Source: Paraspadella gotoi (lineage: Eukaryota; Chaetognatha). From it: 64,000 nt of DNA. Within the stretch, counting starts at the first letter, position 1; every line of letters begins with the position of its first letter. Below, in pieces: positions 13,401-27,842 of this stretch. The notes beneath the pieces are model-generated. The model searched no databases. It saw only the letters and a list, made by a program, of their open reading frames with translations, and was not told the DNA's origin. Where the stretch lies: NCBI GenBank assembly GCA_051294375.1, contig CM119270.1:14854046-14918045 (forward strand), in the 5' to 3' direction. The position numbers were made by a program, and so were the translations under genes.

Positions 13401-16400
13401 GTCTAATATATAATGCGAGACCACAGGCTATTTAATTTATTTTAAGGGAGAAAGTTAAAAAAAGACCAGGGTGTCATCCAAAACGAATAAGCGGACTCGC
13501 AGCTGCGGAGAAGTTACTATCAGCAAGTCCGAGCCGCTGGTGGCAGACGCGAGCCCCAGCTCGTCGCAAAGGACACATCGCGGACAGAACCCGAAACAAA
13601 GGAGGCTTCCATAAAACTTATGACCGGACGCGACTCAAGAGCCATAAGGAGAAGCGGACAAGAGTTATGCGTAGACTCACGTTTGCGGGCAATAGCTCAC
13701 CATGGCGCCGATGGGACGAGCTCTGGTTAGGTGCGAGTGGATGAGATACGAGAACAATAGTTACGACTGGCGCTCGAAATTTGCCCCCTGCAAAAGGGTG
13801 AATTGACATCTCTCTTTGATATAGGTTCCTTGCCGCTCACAAAGGAGAAGTGACGGCTACTTGAAAATTCTCCCTGACTTTATTTCCTCCTCTGTGTGTG
13901 TCTCTGCCCGAATATTAATAAAATTCCTTATCGTTGTCACTTCCGGAGATTTGTCACTCACCCCTACCGCTCTACGTTATCTCATCTCAACCTTTGACTC
14001 GTCTGCTGGTCTATCCTCAGATTCTGACAAGTAAACCTCTTACAGAGAATCGAAATTATTCATCGGAAAATAAACTTCGTCGAGAAATCGAAATTCGGCC
14101 CACGCCGCCAAACGGACCACGCTACCAACAAAAAAAAAAAAAAAAACAATTTTCTCGACAGAGCGTCTTTCCGACTGACAAACGATTAGAGTAGCTAAGA
14201 CTTGGTATAACCTATAGACAGAGAAGCAAAAATTGATCCCAAAGAAAAAAACTAACCTGGCACGAGCAGTTCAGAAACGCGATACTCGTCCAGAAACGCG
14301 AATAAGAAAAGGATCAGGCACAAACAGACGACAAACATTGGCCGAAGGCTCCGTCCACGCACTCGATATACACGCATCTCGAACGCCATCGCGCGTGATA
14401 TGCTCGCAGAGTATGAACGTCACGACGAAGCGCCGCAACGTGGAGACGAAACTGGGACGGACGGCGAAACGATCGAGGTGATGAACTGCCTCAATGTACC
14501 CAAGAACCTGCGCCAGGGGTCGTCCGAAACCGCGAGAAGGACGCATGGGACTGTTTCCGCGTTACCGAGTGCATAGAGGCCGCAAAACCGATGACATACT
14601 CATCAAGTCGGCACGTAAACGCAAGGCTCGAAATATGAGGAAAAGAGAGAAAGAACTTATGGACATATATCTCTGAATACTAAAAGAAAACATCGCAAAG
14701 ATTGAAATACGATAGTTATGTCTGCGGGAGTCCCAAACTGAGATCGGAAGTGCAAAGCCAGATCTCAAAACAACCAAGAGCGAGAAAAAATCAGCACCAG
14801 AAATAAAAGAGGAGAGTGCTGGCGAGAAATTTTATGAAGCATGGAGAACGAACCAAACCCGGCGGGAAAACGAGTGAAAGTACGACGCACCAGTCGGGAA
14901 AGGCACGGAAAGCTCCGACATCTTCGCAGAGACGCCCGGAAGAAGCAAAGGATCACGAGAGCACAGGGCGCCAGCTGCACAGGCGGGCACAATGCGAAAC
15001 GAGATCCATAAGGAATAGAGAAAGAAAAACGCGACGCGGACGAAAACCCAGAACAGAATTTTTAAAAAGAAATATGAATCAACAGAATACCATCGGTGAC
15101 ACTGCAAAACGTCAGAACAAAGAATCAAAAAACGTGAGAAAACGAGATCACAAGAAATTGAAGAGGCCTTGTTTGACCACGTAGACTACGGAAAGAGGTA
15201 AGCGCTCACGGGGGTACGACACGCGCACATCAGATGGGCACAGTTTGTCTAATAAAGACGCGTAAGTGAACGCATTTTACACGGAGGACGAACGGGATCA
15301 TTAGATGACCTCGGAAAAAAATCGAACAGACCGAAAACAGCACACGAAAGTAAAAGGAGATAAAGACCCCAAAAGTGTCACTCCAAGGAGAATACGGAGC
15401 TCAGAGCAAACTGGTCAAAAGCAATGGTTTACAGAGTGAAAAGTGTCGAATTCGTAGCCCCGGAAGACCGGCAACCAAGGTAGCCTCACCTCAAACAGGC
15501 CGACGATATACAATTAAACCAAAGCCACTGAACCCGCGTAACGCACCGGAGGAGATAAAGACAGATAACAAGGACGTAAGTGGAAAAAGATTCCGATATT
15601 ACCCATGAAATCCAATCGGGAAAGAAGAAAGGAGCTTAGGAAAGAGATTTGAATGCTCCTGCGTGGCTGAGATACGAAATCAAAGCAGCCATATCAGACG
15701 GACAGGAAGTAGATTTAATCAACATCGGAATGAGAGAAGAGAAAACGATTCGTACAGGTCACCTAATCCGAACCTGGCCCTCCCTGCAAATATAAGCGCT
15801 GAGCGATCGAAATCCCAGCGGATAGCGCAAACCCGCTCTGTTAACAAGTAGACCGTATCAATAATGCCAAGTAAGCGACAACTCACCAGAGGATATGCTG
15901 AGGAAAAAGATTGGCAAAGCTAGTAAGAAAGATAGACATATGAAAGGAGACAATAGAACACCGAAAAGAAGGATGAACAAGAAAATGGCAGACAGGCGAT
16001 AATCCGTGAATACAGCATACCGTTTTAGGAAAAAGAGATGTTGCAATGACCCGAGGAACCGGCCCCAGTGTTGCCGGGCCGTAAGGTCGGTGGAATGACC
16101 AGAAGTTCCTCTGCCGTGGAAACCCAAAGGATTATTAATAGATACGACACATACGCAAACTCTCGCTAATTTCAGACGTAGAGACTTGTAGTTGTGGTTG
16201 ATCGACGAGTTCCAAAAACGCGATATGCGTGAGGATTTCTATAACATAATTTTTCATATGTAAACAGATACAAGGTGCTTTTCTGTAAAACCCATAGCTT
16301 TGACAGGACAGAGGAACTTTCAAAATGAAAAGAACGAAAGCAGCCCAGCTATCAAAAGGCTGGGCATGAGATAAAGCCCAAAATGACCCAAAAATCAGGA

Positions 16401-19400
16401 ACGAGCCCGCCGAAACGAATACCATTGAGAAGATGATGATTGAAGTAGGTTGCCCTTAGAGAAGTTTCTGGTAATAAAAACCTTAAGGTGTCGAGGTCGT
16501 ACCATAAATATTCAGGCTAAATCAATAAAGTGGATAAATAAGCTTTACCATAATGAGATGAGCTCAAGAAAAGCTTGAGAGATGCCGCTTAGCGATGATT
16601 TTACATGTGGCTTAGACGAAACTATTATTATTATTTCAAATAAAATTCCGGATTTTCTTTTTTTTTCTTCTTTTATGGGTAAAACGTGAAATCGGAAAAC
16701 TCTGTAAAATGGAAAAGAAGAGAGGTCGAGGGAAGACCAAAAGGTGTCTAATCTATTGCGGCATCGACCCAAAAGATCATCCTTTTGCTTCGCCGCAACT
16801 ATGATCTTCTATTAAATTAAGGTCCGCGAACATTCAGTCACGTAATTATTCCGTTCTTTCCGAAAAGTGTATTTCTTACTCACTCTTCCTCTAAACTGGT
16901 CTGCTGCGGCAAGCATCACGATACTCGAATCGAGAAAGAGACAAACCAAAGATCTCAGCTTGAAATAAACTGTATTTAAGGCATCTGCATGCGTTCTCAT
17001 ACATACATCCTCTAAGTCAAATGATTTGCTCCAATGGTTTAATACTTTATGTTCTAATCCTCTTCCTCTAACCCATCCATCTTTCCTTCGTCAGTAACCT
17101 CAACGTGTCCCTTCCCGAATGTTTCGCTCACCTCGCGATCCAAGCAACCCATCCCGCCACCACAGAGGAAGAGATGACTGATACTCCGCTCTCTCTGCCC
17201 AACTGCCGCCTACGAACCTACGAATCCTATATCCCAGAACGAACGCGAGTCGAAATCCCATTCGCTCAGTGAGTGAAAGATGCTTCAGGCTCGAAAGTGA
17301 GGGCACAAGCCCACCACCTCTTGGAGCGGATAACACGCCCGCGAGCTCGCTCATTTCTACAGGCGAGGGACACCGCCCGCCACCGGGACCCGACACCAAG
17401 CCCCGAAAGCTAAGCCCGTTTAACAGGGGCAGACATGATAATATAAAAAACCAAACAACAAATCGAACATAAGATAACTGTCATCAGATCCATCCCGTCA
17501 GCCAGCTCCCATTTCGCTCTCGCGTTCAGCCCGGCCCAAGCTGGCGTGGTACCGACACCAAGGCCACACAAACGTCCGACTCCTAACAAAACATGGTGAG
17601 GAGATGAAAGAGTGATAATCTGGCTTGGGTGGCTATAGGTGTCCATTAAAAATGAATAGGCTCTTAGACCGCAGTGCCCAGAATCTACGCCGGTCCTAAG
17701 GAAATGGCGGTGCATAGAGTCCGCTGGAATCACGTGAACGTGTATGACTTGCAGCATACGATAGAGAAGATATATGTTATGAAGAATTTTGGAAGGATTT
17801 CTCCAAGGACAAAATCTGTTCTTCCTGGGCACCTATAAATTATTCTTTACACCTTCGGAGAAAAAAGTTGGTTGGTGGTGGGTGGATATATATAACCAAA
17901 AGAGGAAGTATGGTAAAATATTATAAAATAAATCTGTTACTTAGGATCTGCAATAGAGACAACACTTAAGTGGTACTTGACGATACGAAGATGTGGGAAC
18001 GATAATTAACACTGTCCAGTATGCTACGCGGTGATGAGACGACAGATGAGGTGGACTGACACTGTAGAGTGAATGGAAAACTGATTCAACTCATTACTAC
18101 AAGCAATCATATACTTGTATATAATAACTTCTATGTACAACTTTCATTGGGACAAAAATCCTAAAACAATATTGCTAGTTATGAAGCTATATGAACAGAG
18201 AGAAGCACAATGAAAAAAATTGTGCAAATAAGAGTCTTCTCAGCTCAAAAATATATTCTAGCTGCTTAGAAGTCATTCGAGCGAAGGATTCCAGCAAGAT
18301 CCCAAGATAAAAGGTGTCATTCATAATGAGTCGTGGTCTTTGAATGAGAAACTTATCTCTTGGTTATGTAACGTATAAAGAATTGGATTATGATCGTTCT
18401 CGTTTCTCTTTATTAATAATACATCAATACCTTAGACCCTCAACGTATTCGCTTCGCTATTCTCGCAGTGTGCACCTTTCGGTACCTATTTCCTGTTCCT
18501 ATTTACATTTTTCCATTAAAGGCGATTCGTGTTTCCATATTACGACTTGTTTACTTCCACGCGGACGGCGACGTGACTCTGAATTAATGTTGTGCTCTAG
18601 TGGTCAATTATTATACTTGTCAATCTTGCATATGACAGGTGAGATTTCCTGTAACACTCTGACGAGACCGTTACGCAATCGGTCTCGATTAGCCATATCC
18701 TCATCCTATGGCGAGCATTATCCTTTATTGTTTATTCATCCTGATTTCCAGAGAGATTAACCATTATCCTGGTCCGCGAAGGATCAAGAGAAACACTGGT
18801 GGACCAGAGTTCACGTTTACCGAAACTACAAGGATAATGAGAGGCGAGAGGGTAGCGCGGCGAGAGGAATGAAGAATAAGATGGGGGTGCAGAGGAAGAG
18901 AAGAAGAGAAACCGGGACAGAGAATTTAACTGAAGGAAGAGAAAAGAAATAGGCTGTTCGGAAGCTCACACGTGATACAAACAGCTTTAGAACTCTCGAG
19001 ACGCCGATCGCCTATTAACTCTTGAAATATATCGCGCAAATGAGGAAACTAGCTGAGCTCAGTGTGTTATGAGTCTACATAGCGAGTCTCGCAATAGGTG
19101 AGTGGTGGAATTAATTGACGACTGAAAGGTTAGTCCTCTAGAGGTGTGATTTTAACGTATATGAGTAGTAATTAAAGAACGTTATTAGTCATCAAATTAA
19201 CAGTATAAGTATAAGGTGCTTGTATAATGAAAATCTGACTATGAATAACATATGAAATAAATAATAGAAGTTTCCGAACATCTAAAGATCTGTGTATGTA
19301 AGATGCGTAGACATGTCGTGGTTATAAGAATGAAATAGAGTCGCGATGATAAGAGTGATGTTGGGTGTGTGGTAGTGTTAGAGTGAGATAGATCCGGCTG

Positions 19401-19873
19401 TGTTGTGAGTGTTTGAGAGAGAGAGAGAGTATGGCAGGTGATGCAGAGAAGAAGAACATCGGCGAGAGAGGAATATTGAGAGTAGAAGACGGCTTGGACT
19501 ATGAAGAGAAAATCAGGTCGGGAAAGGAAATAAGAGATGGGAGCAGACAGATGGTAGGAAAGGTGTAGTAGAGAGAGAAAAAATAGCGAAGTGCTACAAT
19601 GGTAGTCGATGAACTTGAGAAATATTTGATCAGAGTAAACGGAATAATTATTATACTACTTTCTTTAACAGTCATCTCATACAGACAGAACTACTTCGGT
19701 ATGCGAAGCTAATTAATCTTCAAAGAAGTGGTAGTGTTAATAAATCACAATCGGAGTTACAATTGAGATCATCTATGGCATAAAGACTGGATAATTATCC
19801 TGACTTTGGTTGTATATCGAAAGTTGTGCACTATTCTGACTGCATCTTTATCTAATTGCTCTATCTCAATCCT

Positions 19874-19962
19874 TTTTTCTCTCTCTCTCTCTCTCTCTTG
19901 CTCTCTATCAATTCATGCTCCTTTCTTCGCTCTCTCTCTCTCTCTCTCTCCCTCTCTCTCTT
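19874..19962. repeat. CT microsatellite
   Basis: Two CT tracts separated by about 30 bp. Confidence 0.9.
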
Positions 19963-20523
19963 GAGCGCATAGTCACTACCGGCAAAGCCCCCGGTTCGCG
20001 GTCTACTTTCTTGGAATAACGCTCTTTGCCTAAAGACTTACTTTAGCGTGAAGGCGCAAAAACCGCTTTTGTGGTGAGTTATGTGAGTTCGAGCCGGATT
20101 TGGTCGGCGGGAGGCGAGGCGCCCCCCTCCGCCCCCCTCTTGTCTAAACCCGTTTCCTTCTATTGCTTCACGTTTTTCCATTCACAAACTCTTAATTATC
20201 TTCTTTTTCTTCGAGGATGAGTTAAAGAAACTGTTTCACTCCGACTACAGCTTAAGGTAAAAACACTTTTCTTAACTTAACTACTCTTCTTACTTCTCAA
20301 AGTAAGTCCAATCCTTGTCAAGGTGACACGACACATGACGTCACCGTGCTGTCGCTTTTCCTCACCCGATGCCTCACTCAATTTCCGTTTTCCAGTCGCC
20401 CATATCCGCTTCCCTTCTCCGCCGCCAGGGGCGACGCCAACTTTCAGCTTTCTCTTCATGGCCCCAATAAAGTTGGGACCACCCCTCATCTTGTTAACTC
20501 ATCCTGTGTGGAGAGAGAGAGAG

Positions 20524-20548
20524 NNNNNNNNNNNNNNNNNNNNNNNNN
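20524..20548. other. Assembly gap of exactly 25 N
   Basis: A fixed-size gap immediately after a short GA tract. Confidence 0.98.
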
Positions 20549-23500
20549 ACGCGTGAAATGATGTACCTATCGCAAGAAAGTGATGACAGAGTAGAAGAGA
20601 AAATGGATTGAGCAGTCCTGAAAAATGGGACAAAAGTGGTTTACTGAGGAAAGGGATGACATCAAAATAACTCGGTTCAGCATTTCCCAGGACAAGCTTT
20701 AAGCCACAGAAAGAGAAACTAGAGCAGCAGAGTAAACTCAAGGAGGTAAAAACAGGAAGACTTGAGAGCACTGCTCGCCTCACTGAAGATTACTACAATG
20801 CTTCACGCATCGTTTCATACCTGGCAAACCCTCCACGCCCTACCGCTGGATCGACAAAGCGAAGACTTCAAATTTTGAAGGAGAAAACACCGGAAAAGGC
20901 GCTCGAAACGCTGGTTAACATTGAAATAAAAAAACACGCGAGGCTTTAAACTTCTGAAACGACGCAAAAAATAAAAGGACGGCGAATATCGCATCTGAAC
21001 GCGGACGCCCAGCACGAGCGCCATGGGGAGTTAATACAGCAACAGCAAATTGGTGATAGAAATATCCCCTATGTTTCCACTCAAAATCATGCCCAGACTC
21101 GATTACCAAGATAAAGGCACATAAAGTCTTGGAACCTGGCTTGAACATGATGGTGAGAAAATTTAAAGTGTTATATTTGCGGAAGACGAGTAAAACTTCG
21201 TCACAGAACTCGCAATATTTCAAAGGGTAATGGAACTCCAACACGCATCGCCAACAGCTGCTCCCACCAATTGTCCTTAGATGATAACAGAGATAAGGCA
21301 AGAGTGCCACCCAAACGAGATGTTATTAGTCAAAGTGAGGACAACCCAGCGATTTTCTGACGAGATCACGGATCAAGGGCAAATTACTCCACTCCACACC
21401 TTCATGCCAGCCGGTTCGAACCGTAGAAGGGAATTACGAGTCAGGTTTCTGCGAAAGAACCAATCAGCGGAGGAAACTTTGGCCGCGACACTTGAACTCA
21501 AGTCGGCGAGCACCAACGCTTGAAGTTATCGAGCAAATGCACTAGAAATGGAAGAAGAAGCTTCAGAAACAAACTTCTTAATTACGTAAGAAAACAGCGA
21601 AAAGAGGAAAGAAACAAAGACGGTTAATACGGCTCACCAAAAACAAAAGACGCCGACACTTTTGTTCCGATGCATCTCAGCAAAAGACTGGTCATTGGGT
21701 CACCCGGAATTAAGAATGCTCGCGGAGATGACTGGCCTCTGTGTAAAATCATAGACAAGACGTCACAACTCCAACATGGATGCAAATATGAAAAAACCTA
21801 CGGAGAAAGAAACCAAAGGAGAGATCAAGGTTTTCAGAACCAACAACTGGACAAGCGTCGCTAATCGCAACCCCCACACCTGCATTAATGAGAGTGTCGC
21901 AGCCGCCACTGAAAAAGAAAAGAAAAATATTCAAGGTGATAAACAAAAGACCACTATTGATAGCAATGAGTGGAAAAATGGCTTGGGACCCGGAATCAGA
22001 CAGAACCATGGGCGGACCGCCTACGCCCATTGCCCAGACGCATAAGTATGAGAGATCTCCCAACTGGCACTGTGTAATACACAGTTCTTCACGGGAAAAC
22101 CAAAGACAGCAAGACAAGCGGGACCGCCTCATCAAGCATAGAGGAGGCGTAAAGAGGAGCTGAACCTCCACAAAGCACTGCCACAACCCAACAGAACAAG
22201 TAAACATCGGCCCGACCAACACCAGCCCAACGCCATTCCATCTCCCTCGATTACCACAGCGACGTCGCCGCTCACAGAGGAGGAGGCAGGCCGCCAGGCA
22301 TCGCCAAACGAACAAATGATACGACACCCGTACCGCCCAACCACGAGAGCAAGAGACGAGAGCCTGGTTCTGAAAACGAACAGGCACCAACGCGCAAAAT
22401 GAACGACGACGAAGCGCATGGCAAGCCGACGAAGCCTGAAACTTTTGAAATAACGACAAAACTAGCAACTGAAGCCTCAATTGAAGTGGAGCAGCCAACG
22501 TGGCGGAAGAGTGCTTACAACCGAAGCGATAACGAGCGGCTCCTCCCACTCAAGGAGGACGTAAAGAGATGGCAAATGGAAGACAAGGACGTAAAAGATG
22601 CCAAAACCATTTCAAAAATCATGGTTTACTGGATTTAAAATTACACCTAGCGTCCACTCCAGAGAAAGGCACTAAGTCCAACACAGGCTTTCTACAAAGA
22701 AATGCAGAAGACATTCACAAATCCGGACGATTTATGTACTCTGCATAATAGGTTTCAAAAATGACACAGCACAACAAGATACATAGTACCCAGAAAAAAC
22801 CTAGAAAACATTATAAAAAAGAATTCCACGAAAAGCTGGGCCATCCAGGAAGAGGACAGGACGCCTACTAACTTCACAGTTAATGGCCGGCTCCAATATG
22901 GTACGCGCCTGTGCAATGTCCGTTTCTCACTTGCCGAACCTGTAGGAGAACAACCGGACGAAGTCCATTCTAAATGAAACGATCAAACACCCACGATCGC
23001 TCTCATCCATGGGAATCATTGTGACGATGTTATGCACCTCCCGCGAGGGCGAAGGGATCAGTCACGTGATCAAGTTGCATCCGATCAATGCAATCCGCTT
23101 AACCATGGCGCATTACCAATTCGCCGCGCCGACGCCTCGCACATAATAGCAGCCCTGGACAAAATATTTTCCAGCTGCCATGTAAGTTACTCGAAATAAA
23201 TTTCGACGGGAGGCAGACGTCGCTTAAACGGCGGAGGAAATGAAAAGGCATCCAGTCGACACTACTCATCGGCGGGATGACGAACCCTCGTCTCCAGAAA
23301 AAAACAGCAACAGAGCCGAAGAGCATTGGCCGAGTCAGACAGGGCACTTAGGAAAGCCTCGACGACAACCCAAACGCCTGGATGAAGGACTTTACCACAT
23401 GTATGCTAACTTCAACGGCCACCAGCGAGCCATCACGCGGATGGTGAAACACGGACATAGAGTCCGCGCACGAAATCCAATTCGGAAATAAACCAGGGCT

Positions 23501-24151
23501 TAGTAGAAGCCCCGGATGAGCATTCATACGAATATTCTGGCGGATTATGCAAAACAAAGAGATCGACGGACAAGAGGAACCCGACACCGAATCGCAGAAC
23601 AACGAATAAATTAAACAGAACCTTCAAAACGAGTAAACCGATCAGGGATCCAAAAAGACTAAAAGTAGGAGAAGAGTGTACTGTACGACGGCGAATTTTA
23701 GTACGAACCGGAACAGCCGAGGCCGGAAACAAGGCAAAAACGCATATATATACGGGCCCTCGACACTATACTCGAGGTAAAAGGAAATCATTCATCATCC
23801 AAATCGCTGCGTCAACGCATCCTATCACAGAAGAAGATTGAAGGCCGTAGGGGCGACTCACAAACGTTTCACCTCAACTGCTAGCCAAACGGAAGGCAGG
23901 AAAAAAAGAGGAGAAGAAAATCTCTGTAAAATACAGTAGCTCGGTGAGGAAAGGAAGCCAAGCGTGGACACCGGAAAGGACGCCATCGAAGAGAAAGAAA
24001 AGATGAAATTAAACTTTTCACATTTTATGGCATCGAAGCTCATTAAATACCATTGACTAAAAAAAAAATATCGAGTGGCCAATTAACTAATTACCTCATT
24101 AAACCGCGTATTGCTACTACTATTGCGACGAAGCACTATTCTTCCGAGCCG

Positions 24152-24232
24152 TGGGCGCGGTCGTCGTCTTCATCGTCCTCATCGTCGTCATCGTCCTCCT
24201 TGTCGTCGTTGTCGTCGTCGTCCTCATTCCTG
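24152..24232. repeat. TCG/TCA/TCC trinucleotide repeat
   Basis: An imperfect trinucleotide tract that reads as poly-Ser on one strand and poly-Asp/Glu on the other. Similar GTC/GAC tracts recur at 25042-25080, 29797-29838, 47767-47985, 50934-50970, 56322-56350 and 57170-57212 on both strands, so this is a genome-wide simple repeat and not evidence of coding. Confidence 0.85.
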
Positions 24233-24340
24233 TTTGATAGCGCCTTAGTCGGTGATGGTCCGACCTTGGTTCCTCTTCGGAAGGACGTAATGGTAAACCA
24301 GATTCCGCCCAATTCTCTCTCTCTCTCTCTCTCTCTCTCT

Positions 24341-24518
24341 NNNNNNNNNNNNNNNNNNNNNNNNNNNNNNNNNNNNNNNNNNNNNNNNNNNNNNNNNNNN
24401 NNNNNNNNNNNNNNNNNNNNNNNNNNNNNNNNNNNNNNNNNNNNNNNNNNNNNNNNNNNNNNNNNNNNNNNNNNNNNNNNNNNNNNNNNNNNNNNNNNNN
24501 NNNNNNNNNNNNNNNNNN
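24341..24518. other. Assembly gap of 178 N inside a CT microsatellite
   Basis: Flanked on the left by a CT tract (24314-24340) and on the right by tctctctt. Confidence 0.97.
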
Positions 24519-25574
24519 TCTCTCTTAATGCTGTCAAAACCTCCACCTCTCACGTAATGGCCTCTCAAAAACGACGACGAAATTACAAAAGTGTTTCCCT
24601 TTTGTTTTTCTCTTGTTTTTGTTTTTGTCGAGTTTTCGGATTTTCATTGCTCGAATTCGCAAATCGTCGAAATTGGTTTTCAGTTTAAAACTGTTGCCAT
24701 CTCGAAATCGTTTTGCGATTGAATTTGCTACAAGATTGGCTTAGCTACTGGATTGGCCTTGCTACGATTTTAGACGGGCTATACTAGACTTGATAAAGTG
24801 ATATTATAGATTTATAGATAACCTGAAAAAAATTATTTTGATACCTGACCTTTATTGCATCGGTTTTATATTGTATTAAAATAGTAATAATGAATAAACA
24901 ACGTTAAGCTTTCAATTTCCATTTCATAAATTGTCCCCAATGTTTCCATTGATTTTTTTATTGCCAATCCTTTTTTTTTTCTCCTTTTTTTGTGAGTTTC
25001 GTGATTTATTTCTTTCAATTTTTCTGTCCCCCACATCGAATTGTCGTCGTTGTTGTCGTCGTTGTCGTCGTTGTCACCGTCGCCATTTTCGATTGTACTT
25101 TTTTTAGTGGGAGGGGAGTTTTTTCTTTTTTCTTTTTCGCTGGGAACCATTATGGATTCCGGACTTTGGTCGTCAGACTCGTCATTAATGTGATGTTTTT
25201 GTTTTCATTGTTGTTGTCTTTGTATCGAGTCTCATTGTCTTTATGTTGTTATTGTCATCATCATTGCTTTCGCCCGCGCTGCCCGAACCACCCTGGACAA
25301 AACTTCGATGATCGCTATTTATTTGTTTATTAAAAATGACGTCATTGAAAGAATCATAATCGGACGTTACAAGGGAATTCTCTAATTGTAATTCTTCAAC
25401 AACACGGACTCAACAGAGAAAATCAATCATGGATCTTAAAACGATTAAAAGTATGCCAAAATATGCCCTACGATACTACGATATACTATAAAATATGCTA
25501 AAACATTGCCAATGCCGGGGAAATCGAGAAATGGCGATCGAGAACCAAAAGTGATTTTTCCTTTTTTTTTCCAG

Positions 25575-25648
25575 ATTCAAATCGTCGCCCTTTCTGTCTG
25601 CGTCTCGATGTCTGCAACTGTGGCCCTCGTTTGTCTCTTCTTCCCAAA

Positions 25649-25649
<1 letters not shown>
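25575..25649 (+). CDS. mGluR-like exon: transmembrane helix 7
   Basis: A 75-base exon, phase 0 at both ends, bounded by a strong acceptor (T-run, then ccag) and the donor AAG/GTGAGA. It encodes 25 residues including [15 protein letters not shown]. From memory, vertebrate mGluR1/5 have S-L-S-A/V-T-V-A-L-G-C-M-F-x-P-K here; the FxPK end of helix 7 is the class C hallmark. The intron begins straight into a GA microsatellite. Confidence 0.88.
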
Positions 25650-25683
<34 letters not shown>

Positions 25684-27711
25684 GTTGATTCTTCGTTTCA
25701 GTAATAAAATTCTTTCTTTTCTTTATAAAGACAGAAAAAATAAATCACCTTTTTTCACGAAATTCCTTCCATAGAAATAAAAAAAAAAAAACACTTTCTT
25801 TGATTAAATTTTTCTCCTTTTTTTTTCATTCATGGAAATAAAAAAAAATGGAAACTCGGTGGGTTTTAGTTTTGATCTCCTTAGAAAATAAGAAAAAACG
25901 GATTTTGATGTTAAAAACGGAATAAATCGTTTTTTGTGGGGTAAATATGCGACNNNNNNNNNNNNNNNNNNNNNNNNNNNNNNNNNNNNNNNNNNNNNNN
26001 NNNNNNNNNNNNNNNNNNNNNNNNNNNNNNNNNNNNNNNNNNNNNNNNNNNNNNNNNNNNNNNNNNNNNNNNNNNNNNNNNNNNNNNNNNNNNNNNNNNN
26101 NNNNNNNNNNNNNNNNNNNNNNNNNNNNNNNNNNNNNNNNNGAGAGAGAGAGAGAGAGTGAGTTGGAGATGGTAGCCCGAAGGAGTTTTAGGAGGATATG
26201 GATTGTAGAAGGGGTTGTAGGTTCAAGGAAGGCTGTTGTCGTTGTCGTTGTCCCTCGTTGTTAAGAGTGACCTGATGTAAAGAATTCTGGACAGAGATGC
26301 AAAGATTACTGCCCAAATTTGTCAGCGGCCAATTAGAAAGCATTTTTCTTATTAGAATTGGTGAAGGTGATGATTTTTTGAAGTAATAAAACGTCAGAGG
26401 GCAAAAATAATAACCACTAATGGGAAAGAGAAAAGAAAGAACCCAAAAAGTGTTGCTTCCCATTTGAGAAAGTAATCTTAAAGCCGAAGGTCGGGCAGAG
26501 GTATTAAAAAACTATTTAAAATAGGTAAACGCTTCAAAACTTTATAATTCAATCGTTAATTTATTTTTTTTTAATATTTGACAACAAAATCACTAAAATA
26601 ATCGTTTCCTCGGAAGCGATTGTTCCCGCGAATCCTTACTATTAATTATTTTTTTAATCCCACTTTTCCCAGTTTTTTTTNNNNNNNNNNNNNNNNNNNN
26701 NNNNNNNNNNNNNNNNNNNNNNNNNNNNNNNNNNNNNNNNNNNNNNNNNNNNNNNNNNNNNNNNNNNNNNNNNNNNNNNNNNNNNNNNNNNNNNNNNNNN
26801 NNNNNNNNNNNNNNNNNNNNNNNNNNNNNNNNNNNNNNNNNNNNNNNNNNNNNNNNNNNNNNNNNNNNNNNNNNNNNNNNNNNNNNNNNNNNNNNNNNNN
26901 NNNNNNNNNNNNNNNNNNNNNNNNNNNNNNNNNNNNNNNNNNNNNNNNNNNNNNNNNNNNNNNNNNNNNNNNNNNNNNNNNNNNNNNNNNNNNNNNNNNN
27001 NNNNNNNNNNNNNNNNNNNNNNNNNNNNNNNNNNNNNNNNNNNNNNNNNNNNNNNNNNNNNNNNNNNNNNNNNNNNTTCAATTTTTCTTTGTTTATCATC
27101 ATTTCTTCTCCATTTTCCTAGCCCAGCATCGCAGTCTCCACAAGTAGAAGCTCGCACACGACACAGTCTTTCTCCTTTCCAAGAAAATAATCTTGAAAAA
27201 AAAAAAGAGCGATGCGACGGAGAGGGCCAGAAAAAGCGTTTTTCTTTGTTTTTAATCCATTTCCTTCTCCATTTTCTACCCAAGCCAGTCGCCAGTCTCC
27301 ACACAGTAGAGCTCGCACACACACAGTCTTTCTCGCTTTCAAAGAAAATAAATCTTGAAAAAAAAAAGAGCGATGGCGACGGAGAGGGACCAGAAAAAGG
27401 CGGGAGAGCGGGTGGTTGAGTGGTTGAGTGGTTGAGTGGGTGATTTGTGGCGGAATTGGGGTTGGACGCAGGAGGCCAGCATCGAAGGCGTCGGAAGCGC
27501 AGCCCTCGCCAACAGCATCGCGCTCTCTCGCCTGACGAAACGGGGAAAAGGGGGGGAAGGGGGAAAGGGTCATAGGAGGGTGAGTTGAAGGTATGCGTCG
27601 CCTACGGTTGGGACGCAGGGTGAAGTCAATGTGGGAAACATTAATCGCCGCGAAGGATCAATCGCCGGGACGCGTCGAAGGAGGGATCAGAGGATTTATT
27701 TTCAAGGAAAA

Positions 27712-27754
<43 letters not shown>

Positions 27755-27796
27755 TGAGAGAGAGAGAGAGATGAGGAGATGAGAGAGTAGAGAGTG

Positions 27797-27842
<46 letters not shown>

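Larger units (their letters stand above)
13400..24050. other. Purine-rich, frame-broken sequence; probable low-quality or decayed repeat DNA
   Basis: About 10.6 kb with A+G-rich + strand blocks (14-16 kb and 20.8-23.9 kb). Lys/Arg/Glu-rich frames open and close every 50-90 codons in all three + frames, as expected for either an old non-LTR retrotransposon or an uncorrected read full of indels. Near 16033-16130 a Cys-rich stretch loosely resembles a gag zinc knuckle once frames are mixed, which is too weak to name a family. The 25-N gap at 20524-20548 lies inside. No gene, tRNA or rRNA could be supported. Confidence 0.5.

Noticed and set aside
12974-13435. 153-codon + strand frame
   Set aside because: Starts in pyrimidine-rich DNA that gives Ser/Leu/Phe by composition; no domain, no conserved pattern.
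16033-16130. Possible gag-type zinc knuckle of a non-LTR retrotransposon
   Set aside because: Cys spacing fits only if frames are mixed; no adjacent endonuclease or reverse transcriptase motif could be read.
21749-22549. 266-codon - strand frame
   Set aside because: Lies in the frame-broken 13-24 kb region, opposite a purine-rich strand that naturally lacks stops in the complement; no domain, no splice signals.
25260-25335. PGQNFDDRYLF stretch similar to the PENFNE motif before mGluR TM7
   Set aside because: Too short, ends at a stop with no donor, and the surrounding frame is repeat-derived.
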